DNA of 64,000 bases. It comes from Gordionus sp. m RMFG-2023. Lineage: Eukaryota > Nematomorpha > Gordioida > Chordodea > Parachordodidae. The notes beneath the pieces are model-generated. The model ran no database searches, was not told where the DNA came from, and worked only from the letters and a program-made list of their open reading frames with translations. The position numbers and the translations under genes were made by a program. Location of the stretch: positions 1,225,473 through 1,289,472 of the forward strand of contig NC_088775.1 of NCBI RefSeq assembly GCF_954871325.1, read 5' to 3'. Shown here one piece after another: positions 35,272 to 47,500 of this stretch. The first letter of the stretch is position 1; the number at the start of each line of letters is the position of its first letter.

Positions 35272-37745
35272 ATATTAAAAAATTATATTGTGTAGATTTA
35301 TGATTATTTAATAACATTAAATTGTAATAAGATAAAAAAATATATTTCATATCAACTGTATTTAACACTAAGATAAGAAAGTAATGAGGACAGTTTTTTT
35401 TGTATTAATAATTTTACCTTAAAGCAGGCTTCAATAGAGTATCTATGTGTAATAAATAGCATATAATAATGAATATTATTAAGATTTGGAACTCATTTAT
35501 ATATAGTTTTTTTTTCATTACAATGATAATAAAACTAAAATAAGTTATAAAACTGAAATGTTCCATAATTTTGAATCATCCAAATTCTAACCAATACCCA
35601 TGACTGATTGGGAAATAATAATTGCTTCTTACAAGAAAAATTTCTAACATTTATTTAATAATACTTTTTTAAATATTATTTAAACTTAACTGTTTTATAT
35701 GTGAAAATTAGTTAGTTTCCATTCATGAGCTTAAAAATTATTATAATATTAAATTTTATTTGCTTAAATTTATTTGATCTTACATTCTTAACACTAACAA
35801 ACAAAATGTAAGATTTTCCCACTTTTTTTTGTCTAAATCTGTTTCTAAATGTTGATTTGACTAAGCCAAAAAAAAGGAAAACATAAAACTATTAAGCTTA
35901 TTAAGGATCAGAATTAACAAAAATTGTATTTTAGGATAAAATCTGAAACATTATTTTGCTAAATGCAAGGTTTATAAAAAATTATAAAGGCTTATTCTAG
36001 TTATCATTTATATTTATGAATAAAAATATTAGATTATCGAGAAAATTCAAAAACAACTATCATTATAAAATTAATAAAAACTTCCCAGGGAAAAATTAAT
36101 ATATATAAAACAAACTGATTCAAAAAAATTATAAAGGTTTGGTTTGCTCCTTTTAGTAATTTTGCATAATAGTTTGGATATAGTTAGAACATTATAAAAA
36201 TTTGTTCAAATACAAGGGGTTCTCTGCTTTGCTTTTAATAGTTTATTATAAAGCATCTTAAAGTTTCCCAAAACAATAAAATTGGTCTTGACTCATAATT
36301 GGACAACTGTGGTCCTTTCTTTAATAATCAGAATCTTATTGCTTCAAAAGAATTATTTTATATAATTACTTATTTTATTGCAATCAATATATCCATCCAT
36401 AATGAATATATCTGGCATAGTTAAATTAGGCTTAACTAAATAAGACATCAATCTCCTGACACATAATTTTTGAGATTAAAAACAAAGGCTTTAATATTTT
36501 TAGATGAGCCTTTAGAATAATAAAATTTCTTTTATATTTAAAAATAAAACATTTATTTTCCTCTACCCTTATCAGAATTATGAAATTAATCCCTGCTTAA
36601 AATTGGCTCATGCTGACCCCCAAAAAATCTGTACCAGGTCTTTGCATTTAATTAAAATTTAATTTCATGATAATAAATTAACATAAATAATGTCAATTAT
36701 TTTTCAAATGATAAAAAAGGTCACTTTATGATTTAAAAGTGATATTTAAGATGTGTACAGTCACAATTTTATTCAAAAAAGAATTAATTTGTTGAAATAT
36801 GTATAAATGAGAGAATCATTTCTTTGTTTTTGAAAAATTTTTTAACTTCGGGAGCACCTTTAGTTTGAGATACTTATAAAATAATTTATTAAATATAAAT
36901 GCAAAAGTTTTTTAAAACATTAGAATGTGCATATTTGCATTTTTAAAACTATTGAAGCATCTTATCAAAATACATTCAATATTTAAATTTCAAATATCAT
37001 GGTGTAACATTATCCCCAATCACCCCTTATGTCATATGTGAACATGGCAAACAATCTTAAATAATTAAAGAATAGTTGCTTTAGAAATTATTGGAATAAA
37101 ATAACTTAATAAATTTTCAGCATATTTATCACCAATTTGTTCTATTTAAAAAATATGTTACTATTATATTTTAAATATATATCAATGCCAATCCACTTAA
37201 ACATTCTGCACCATAGTTGAGTGTAGAGAAGAGATCTACAGATAAAGTTACCATTTTAAGATCGTTATTTAAATAATTAGATTTTTCATGTGTAAGTTTA
37301 ATGGATCGATTCTTTATATTTTGAAAAATATCCGAATTTTAAAATTCCTTAAACCGAATTTGGGTTCAACAACCCTGGTTTAATTAAGACTCTGATATCT
37401 CTCCTCTATAGCTATCTATTTCTACAACAAGATTTATAATTCAATTGTGTTCTATATATCTATTGTACATGTGTAATTTGCATCGTATCATAAATGACTT
37501 ACTATATTATTTGTAGATTTGGATATTTTAGTTAGACAGCTAAGCTCTTAAAATACAAAGAAATAAGCATATTGCAATTTATTTTCAAGTAGTATCAGTA
37601 GAAATATTAATTAGCTTTGAAATTCAATAAGACTGCCCGACTAACCTAATCATAAGTAAGGGATTCCATTCCCAAGGATAATATTATTTTTCTTTCCTTA
37701 GGAGTTCTAACTTCCACTACACTACATTAGTTATTTCTTCCTTCC

Positions 37746-37792
<47 letters not shown>

Positions 37793-38169
37793 AAATCGCC
37801 CATAAACATATCAATATACCGGAATTATGCAATATTACCAAAACTCAAAAAATTCCAACGGATTTCCCAAATTTTATGAAAATTATTATTATTCTCTCTT
37901 TTTTATTATTATTTAATTAATAAAGGATAAAATAAAAAAAACACCCATAACAGAAAATTGATAATTTTCCGCATTTTAAAAAAAATATAAAAGCTTATAA
38001 TTAGGATTCCCCATCAATCTTGATAAGCTATTAGCTAGTTTAATATATAATGGTATAAAATGTTAAATTTATACATAAATTCAAGAATTAAAATAGTCTT
38101 TTAATAAATAAATATCTTATTCCTCTTGAATGGTACTTGATGCATTTAAAGTTCTAATAATCCTTTCTT
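35272..38169. other. AT-rich intergenic DNA
   Basis: No coding region was recognised. The only clear structure is a CTTT microsatellite at 37741-37792. The region separates RpS29 from the receptor-like gene on the minus strand. Confidence 0.45.
37741..37792. repeat. (CTTT)n microsatellite
   Basis: About 12 uninterrupted TTTC units. Confidence 0.9.
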
Positions 38170-38516
38170 TTATCCTTCCGAGAAGGTGCTAGTACTCACC
38201 TCAATGTGCTCGAAACTGTCTTCAGGTCCGAAATTTGCCCTGTAATCGAAGCAAAAATACCGTTCGTTTCCTTCACGATATTCATACTCCATATCGTATT
38301 TGTAGCGATAATCGAAATCGTAATAATCCTGGTAATAATAGATTAGGTATTGCAGTTTAAACTGCTTCCGTTCATTCCAGCTGAGTTTAGTAGGAATGTC
38401 CGCCGTTAGGATACCGACCTCTTTCAAGGTGGATAGGAGTAAAGCGTCGTTGGGAACGAAGACGTTGCGTATATGAACTGGGTAAGTCCAGGGAACGTAT
38501 AGACTAGCGTCAAAGT
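38170..38516 (-). CDS. Cytoplasmic tail exon, tyrosine-rich
   Basis: The last coding exon of the minus-strand gene, 347 nt, entered in phase 1 after TAAAG and ending in TAA at 38170. It encodes FDASLYVPWTYPV, then LKEVGILTADIPTKLSW, then a tyrosine-dense stretch (QYLIYYYQDYYDFDYRYKY) and an acidic, Ser/Thr-rich end. No canonical ITAM (two YxxL/I) is visible. Its phase fits the transmembrane exon 484 nt upstream. It could still belong to another gene; the link rests on phase and position. Confidence 0.65.
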
Positions 38517-41500
38517 CTTTACCGTTTTTCGTTATTAAATAAAAGATTACCATTGATTTTTTAAGCGTATAACCAACAACGTATAATTAATGTATATTCG
38601 CTGCCAAGTACACAAAAACACGGCGAATTTTGCATAAATCGCCCGCTAATTTGCGTTAACTATGAATGGAGGGTTAAAAATATTACCCCCCCCCCCTACC
38701 CCCCCCAAAAAAAAATTAAATTTACTAACTTTAGAGAAAATAAAAATAATAAATAATGTCCAAAACAATTCTATAAATTTCTTTTGAACAGAGTTGTTAA
38801 AAGATACTTTTTAAATGGATCTAGATACAGATAAATCGTCTAAAATAATATCTAGATACCGATATTTTAATCAAAAATCTATCTAGATACAGACACAGAT
38901 ACCACATTTTTATATCTAGATACAGGATCTAGATACAAGTATCTAGATCCTTTAACAACTCTGCTTCTGAACCACAGCCCGCGTAAAATAAATATCTTAC
39001 ATATGAGTTTGTAATAAGCGTAGCCGATGCCAATCGCGACGAGGATCAGGACAATGCTGGCGATAATGCCAACGTATATATTTCTCATTCCGCTTTTCGC
39101 CCCCAAACACGATCCTATATTTATACGATATTTTTTTAATTAAAGGAACATGAGGAATTAGAAATATGGCCAGTCTCCCCCTCCTCTTTTCCTCAGCGTT
39201 TTTAAATGAGCACAAACGAACGCGTAATGGTTGTTCAAAACTTTTTTTTTTTATGTATAATGGGTTCATTTCCGCTTTTTTTAGTTTAAAAATGTTAAAA
39301 ACTGTCAAGTTTTATTTCCGGTTAATTAGATCCGTTAGTTCCGGTTTAGAAATTTATATCAAATTATTTTGGATTCGTTTAATGTAAGTTTTTGAGTATT
39401 TTGTAAACTTATATTTCTTAATGAACCAAACAAAATTTCAAGTTGTGACCAAAATATTTTTTTAAAAAAAATTCGATCAGCAAAACTTTCAAAGCTTTAT
39501 CGATAAACAAGGAATAAGCTTCTTCTTCAATATAATATTAAAAAATTCGTCCGAATTATGTTTATTAGAAAATTTTAAAAAAGAAAATTTATACTTATTT
39601 TAATTTAAAATTTTTAAAAATTTTCTCAAAGTTTTAAATATTTTTTAGAAGTTATCAATCAAAAGATTTTTATTCATTGTCAAAAACGTCAATAAGAATT
39701 TGAAACAAAGTTATAGCCTCTTATGCATAACGTAGTTATTATACAAATTTAAATTAACCATTAGAAGAGTTGTGACTACTCTAGAAGAAAACTCCAAGAC
39801 TTCTAAGAACCTCGGCTCATCTTATATGTGATCCGATATATAAACAAAATTATAGCCTCTTATGCAGAATGTAGTTATACATATTTGGGAAAGTATTAAT
39901 TTTAATTCTTGTAGGAAGAGTTGACTACTTTAGAAGAAAACTCAGGGTTCTAAGAACCTCAGATCATTAATTTGTACGTGATCCGATATTTAAAAAAATT
40001 GTAGTCGCGTATGCATAACGTAGTTATACGTATTTGGTTAAAAAAATTAACCATTAGGGTTGTGACTACTCTAGAAGAAAACTCCAAGTCTTCTAAGAAC
40101 CTCAGCGAGAAGAGAATAACAATAAAATAAAATAAAATAAATATTATTTTTAAAAAAAGCCCTTCCGAAATACGTAATTAAATCTGTTTTCACCCTTCGA
40201 GAACAGCTGTTTTGCCGGTCGTTTTAACAATATAATAATTGAACTCACGAATGTTTTAAAAGCCGAGTTGCATATCTTAATAATGATTGGCAAATGGGAT
40301 GGGGCAAATTAGTCAAATTGACATTGTGCTAAGGCCGACATTTTTTTTTTTACAAAAATTCCTAACCAATCACAATCCATTTAAAATTTAAAAAAATACC
40401 AAATTTAATTTAAACATGGGGATGTGCGGTACGCTTTTATGACAAAAGCGCGAACGCTCAATTTACGCGCACTATGATAATACAAGATATAAATTATGTA
40501 ACCCCTTAAGAGAAATTTTAGAATATTCTTACAACCATTGTCTAAGCATCCAATCAGCAATCAGCACGCAATATTTGAAGATTTGGGCCTCAAATCAGGA
40601 ATGGCCATAAAAATTATTTTCTATTTAGACGAAGAGATATTTAAAATCCAAAAAAAAATTAAAGGGAAATTTCTTTAAAATTTAAAAAAAGGTGCTTAGG
40701 AAAGATCAACCTTCATGAACGAGCCTAAAAAGGTCTTCGAACCGGTTTTGATATCAGTTAACCTTCACTCGACGCGTACTATCTGTACGGGCCTAACACC
40801 TTAATAATCCGGACTGTATTTTACCTCCTTTAACCATAACTTTGATTTCATCGTGGTCAAGCATGATCAAATCTCGTATGTTGTACAAATGAATCTGGAA
40901 ATACGTTACTATATTGTCGTGGACCCTTGCGGAGATGTCATTTTTGATGTCTTTGAAGTACAATGTGGCAATCAAGCTTTCGCTAGGGTAACTATTTTTT
41001 TTTTTGAAACATTTAATTTTTATAACAAATGCCGTCGTCCCCTTCGAATGACATTTACATTCTATAGAACTAGAGATTCATTTATTTTAGTTCGCTCAAG
41101 GGTATGCACACAAAGTAATCAGCTGTAGACGCCATTTTACTGTCTGTTATGTATATCATTTTCTTTTTAGTAAGTATATATATATATATATACATATTTT
41201 TGGGAATATTTTAAACAATATGATAAATGTCATTTAGCCATTTAAAGTGCAGATCACAAGATGGCGTCTAGGCTAATTACTTTGTGTGCACAATTTTTTT
41301 AGCAAATGAATGGTCAATTTTGGTCGGTATATCATATCGTTGCCCAATATATTTACAGGTCGGTTACCTTTTCCGGGCTCACTTTTTGTCTTTAAATCAC
41401 GTGATTCAAAAATGATATTGGTTTTTTGGAGTTTAAAATTCCTAATTTCCTATTTCTAAATATTTATATCTTTTTAAAGGTGATTCCTAATTTTATAAAA

Positions 41501-44500
41501 TGAGGTCTATTTCCGGTCCTTAAATTTGACTTTTTTTTTGGTTTCAAAACTCTTGTTAAAATTTTTTAAAAAAAAATTTATTGAAATAAAAATTCTAAAA
41601 AAATAGATGGCACAACATTTTGAACAATATATTATATATCGTCGACTTAGAATTATAGTGTTCTATATCCTTCTCTTCTTCTTCTTCTTCTCTTCTCTTC
41701 TTCTCTTCTTCTTCTTCTTCTCTTCTCTTCTCTTCTCTTCTCTTCTTCTTCTCTTCTCTTCTCTTCTCTTCTCTTCTCTTCTCTTCTCTTCTCTTCTCTT
41801 CTCTTCTCTTCTCTTCTCTTCTTCTTCTTCTTCTCTTCTTCTTCTCTTCTCTTCTTCTTCTTCTTCTTCTTCTTCTTCTCTTCTCTTCTTCTTCTCTTCT
41901 CTTCTCTTCTCTTCTCTTCTTCTTCTCTTCTCTTCTCTTCTCTTCTTCTTCTCTTCTCTTCTTCTTCTCTTCTTCTCTTCTCTTCTCTTCTTCTTCTCTT
42001 CTCTTCTCTTCTCTTCTCTTCTCTTCTCTTCTTCTTCTCTTCTTCTTCTCTTCTCTTCTCTTCTCTTCTCTTCTCTTCTTCTTCTTCTTCTTCTTCTCTT
42101 CTCTTCTCTTCTCTTCTCTTCTCTTCTCTTCTAAATTATTTATTTTATAAACATTTTTATTGTGGATATATAAGAATATGGCACCGAAGAATTCATGTAT
42201 CAGAAGAAGGAAAAAAAAGCATTTTTGCTAGGAAGCGGATATAGAACACTATAATACTCAACCGACGATTCGATATAATAAACAAGTCTTGTTTTACTCA
42301 AATTTGACAATATTCTTAACCATTAAATCGTTAGGTCGCATCTTAGCTCGCCCTTCTTCCAATGACGTATAATAATACCTAGACTGACGACGCATTCGTA
42401 ATAATGCACTTGAAAGCGTCGTTGAATGCGAATCAGCTGGACCCGCCATTTTGGTAGCCCATATGTTAATTATTGTCATATTTAAAAAAAACTATTTATT
42501 AAATTGATAACCTTGCTTCATTATTATCTCGATGACCAGGCCATTCTTTAATTAAAGTTTGCAACAAACATAGGGAATAAATTGGCCCTCTCGTTAAATT
42601 TTTTTTAAATAATGATAAGGGTTATCAAAATGGCGTCCTCAGCTGTTTTTTATTGATATACACTTTTAATGAACGAATCGTAAGTCTAGGTATTACTATA
42701 TGCCATCGCCTTCTTCTCCTTAAAATTTTCTAAATAGCCATCTGAATTAGAAGGCGATTTTTTTTAGACTAAAAAAAAAATATTAAGAATTTAACCGAAT
42801 TTAGCATCACCTTTTTATCAAATACCCAGAAAGAGAGAGGGGGTGGGAGTGTCCTAGCAGTTTATCGTAATAGAATGCTCTAATCAGAACTAAGCCGCGT
42901 CCTTTATACCCTTTATTTAAAAAAAAATCGAATTTCGCGAATGTACCCCTCAGGGATCACATTTGCCCCGCCCTATCTCTCTTACCCTCATAAATATATA
43001 TATATTCATTTTTTTTACTCGATGTTAATGACCAGCGATGTAAAGCGGTTAGGAAATTTTGAAGCGAGCACGGTGAAAAACTGATTTAAATATTATAAAA
43101 AAAATATATGTTAATTGGTGGCTTGAAGTTAGAAATTTTATATCATTAAATTCTAAGGATTCCTGGATTTTTAGCAAATCTAGATAATTTTTTTTAGCAA
43201 ATCTTTTATAATCTAAATCATTTAAAGTAACTCGATTTAAAAGAGCTCATTATGCGAGAATCGGAATTCGGCAGGGAATAAGAATATTTAGCCGGGGTTT
43301 ATCAAAATAAATTTATACATATTTAGTAGATATGTTATATGGTGGCTGAAGTTAGAAATTATCTATCAATAAATTATAAGGTTTCCTGGATTTTAGGAAA
43401 TCTAGACTTTTTTTTTAGCAAATATTTTATAATCGAAATCATTTTTTTAGTAACTAAGAACACCACACTATGCCAGAATCGTAATTCAGCAGGGAATAAA
43501 AATTCCCGGGGTTTATCAAAAAAATATTTGGAAGGTGAACTTTTTGCAAGGTAGGTTGATCATTCTATCTATGCCGGAATATAAGGATTCTCGCGCCATA
43601 AATGTTTTAATATGTTTTAAAAAAAATTTGATAAAAAAAACCCGGGAGTTTTAATTAAGTGTTGTCAAAGAGTCTAAAGTAAAATTTTAAAAAACTTCCC
43701 CGAATCAAGATCTGTTATGTCCAAACCTTTGCTATCATCTATGAGCAAAATTCTAGGAATACACTTATATTATTTTGTGTTATAAGAATATTGGACCTTT
43801 TAACAATAAATAATAGGTTCTGACTAAGCATAGCTTCTAGAATTTGCTAAAACCAAATAAGACCATTATCCAACAATATAATTTTATTCTAATTATTTTT
43901 TGAAAACCCCATGGTAGTTATAAATCATATTATATGTATCCAGATAACCTTAGTTTCCAATTCTTTCAACATGATGATTTGGATATCCGTGTCTTGAAAA
44001 GGATAAATTAATACCGGAATTTTGAAACTGGCTTCGAACATACAACTGTATTCATCTTTATAGAGAGCAGAGAATATAATTTAATTATTAACATGGCGTA
44101 GGGTGTATTTAAGAGAAAGTATATGAACCCCACCCTCCATCCTCATCCCCTCTCACACCCCCTACCGTCTTCTTAATGGTGGGTTTAAATATCCTATGGA
44201 CAAAATTTTTCAGACTTAAAATGGCTAAAGATTAAATGTATGTAATTTAGGAGATAGTATATTAATGGTTATATAAATGTCTTAAAAATTTAAAGAATAT
44301 CCTGGCCCATTTAATATAAGTGGAATATGATTTTAAAACTGCAACTCAGTCTCGGAATAAAAGTCCGTCATTTTTTTTCTGCTTAGAATTTAATGTGGGG
44401 AAGGGGAAAAAAAAGGTTTATTACTTGGAATGCATTGGGTGTCCTTGCGTTTGACAAAACCTTGTTTACAGACGCAAACTGAAGAGCTGCAATTACTGTG

Positions 44501-47500
44501 CATCACTAAGGAATCGCATTGGTTACTATGTCCGCATTTGAGGCCCAGTGATTTGCCTTAATTTATCCGCGAAGAAGATCAATCGTTGAGCAGTGTAAAA
44601 TTAAGCGTTAACGATATAATTTTGGAAATGCCTTAAAAACACTTCCAAAATAGTTTCAGAATGCTATAGCCAGGTTACCCTTTCTTATATGACTATTTGA
44701 ACGTTTATCTGATTTAATAATTATCTGTAATGATTGAAAAAGTTGACTCATAACTCGATGCGGATGTTGATCTAAACCGATGCCATAAATTCGGAATTAT
44801 TCATATTCGCTTATTCGTTCCTTCTATCCTTTCCTATCCCTTTCTCACTGTCCTTCTCCAAACCCGGCCCGAACCCGAAATTCGGCCCGGGTAAGTACGG
44901 GCGGGGTACGGCCGGGTCTACTTTTGCAGAACTCTACAATATACTAATGAACAATTAGATTAGCGCAGTAAACCTTTATGGCAAAGAGAATCTTTCAAGT
45001 ATTTCGTCATGGGACATTCGCATTCTTTTCTGAAACAATAATTGCTTAAGCACTCCTCAGATTGAAAACATGTTCTACCATTTGGTTTTTCTAGAAAATA
45101 ATAATTCAACTATACATATATACATATATATTGTATATATGCTTATATTATGCCTGGAGAAAAAAATAAATAAAATAACATTTAAAATAAAATAAATTAC
45201 GTGATAAAGAAAAGAGAAAAGAAAATAAAAGAAAAGAGGAAAAATAAATAAATGGAAAGATAAAAAGGAAAATGATAATTTATTTTATACTCGGAACGCA
45301 GATGCCATTGTCAATGTACGCGTGCGATTTGCATTTGCAAACCCTCAAGTTTCTGTCGCAAAAGCTGTGACTCGAATATTGACAATCGTTATCCTCTTGG
45401 CAAGGCTGATTGAGAGATGCTCCTAGCAAGTAATTATATGTGTCATAAAATCCATTCAATAAATGTATGAGTAAAAAAAATACCTCTTTGACAAACTCCC
45501 ATTATTAATGCGTCGCCATCTTTGCAGGCGCATCTGTTATCGGTGCAGACGTCTGACAGGCATTCCTCACCACTTAGACACGGATCATTTATCTTTTTTT
45601 CTGAAGGATTATTTTTTGGAAGAATAGTAGAAGGTCAATAAATATTTAACTTCGAATTTCAATAGTTTCTTTGTTAATAAAAATAGATTCAGGAAATTAT
45701 AGGCACCTACTTCTAAAGCACGAACCTTGACGTTCCATGTAGCCTTCTGGGCATGCGCATAAGGAATTTAGGCATCTTTCGCCCAAACACTCGTCGTTAC
45801 TTCCGCATTTATCGTACAGATCTAATTCTTTTGGAGGGAAATATTAAAAAAGAAATGAATGAACGTAGAATAAGATTTACTCTCAAAGCATTCGCCATTT
45901 TTCTCGAAAAACCCGTTTTTACAAGAACACATCAGTGAAGCATTGCACATCGTTCTGGGATCTTTCACTTCGCAGCTTTGCTGGTTAACGCATTTTTCGC
46001 CAACGAGGTAACCTTTTAAACGACATTTTTTTACATAAGAATATGTAAGAAGAATTTAGTAAATCGTGGAGTAAACGATAATTTATAAGATATCTCCTTT
46101 CAAATTAGATTCATATAGTTGAGTTCCTCGTATCAATCCTTTAATTTTGATTGATGTCAATAACTTTTTTTCCTATCTTCTAAGCACGAGAGAACAACCG
46201 ATATTTTAATTTTCTAAAAAAAAGAATATGTTGAAAGTTTTGACTCAGCCATAACAAAGTTCATATTTGGGAACAGAACTTAAAAAATAAAATAAAACGT
46301 TATTTACCGTAGAGGCAATCATTTCCCGATTCGTATTTTAATGGATGACAAACGCACGTCTCATTCCCGCAAAATCTGGAGGAGCATTCAACTCTGTTAT
46401 CACATGCTTCGTTGAAGTTTTTGGCTTTTTAAAAAAATAAAAAACCCAAAAAAACATTTGAGGAATGTAAGAATTCCAAAAAAAACAATTTTTGTTTTTT
46501 TCAATTAGATTCGTTATATTTTACTCAGAAAAAAATATTATGCAGAGCCCATTTAGCTAATGGATGAAAGGTCTAGAACATCTATTTAGCCAAATTTATA
46601 TTTCCGGCAAAAATATTACGCAGATCCCAATGACATATAATAACACCTAGACTGACGATGCCATTCATCAAAAGTGTACATCAATGAAAACAGCTGGGGA
46701 CGCCATTTTAATAACCCATATCGTTATTAAAAAGAATTTTAAACGAGAAGGACAATTTATTCCTATGTCTGACGCGAACTTTATTATTAAAGAATTGCCT
46801 GATATCATCGAGATAATTAAGGAAGGCAAGTTAACAATTTAATAGTAGTTTTTAACATGAGAATAATTACTATTATAGGTTACCAAGATGGCGGGTCCAG
46901 CTGATTTGCATTCAACGACACCCTCAAATGCATTTATGAATGCATCGTCAGTCTGGCAGAGCCTGAAGGATTTAGCTAATGGATGACACAAAGGTCTAGA
47001 ACATCTGCTATCGAAATCTCGAGGTTATGGCAATATGTTTTTTTGGCTATAATATTGAGTCAGCCGTTTTTAAAAAACCGAACGATTCGGTTAACAAGAC
47101 TAGATCGAGTTATTCGAGATTATTTGCAAATATCCGAAAAAATATATTTATAAAAATTTAAAATTGATATTCTTAATTATTTAAACATTTTCATCGAGGA
47201 ACTTTTTCTTATTTTTTTTTTTAAACTTTTTATTTCTCTTCGAATAAAGAATTATTCGATTCGCATGCTAATATAGAATTATATATTATTTTTTAGGCTT
47301 ATTGTGGAAAGGAGCCATTTTTTTTATAGTTATTATATATTCAATATACAATGACCCCTATATAATGTAGAAACTCAGTAGTGTATACATATAAATATCA
47401 TAGAAAGATGGTTAATATAATATATAAAACATTGATTCATTTATTTCATTCTTTCATTCATTCAATCGTTTATTCATATGGTTTTTTTCGCATTTACTTT

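Noticed and set aside
40853-41128. Plus-strand frame of 91 codons
   Set aside because: It is the antisense of the spacer exon, which has proper splice sites on the minus strand.
41607-42134. Ser/Leu/Phe-rich frame of 175 codons
   Set aside because: It is the TTCTC/TTC microsatellite, not a gene.
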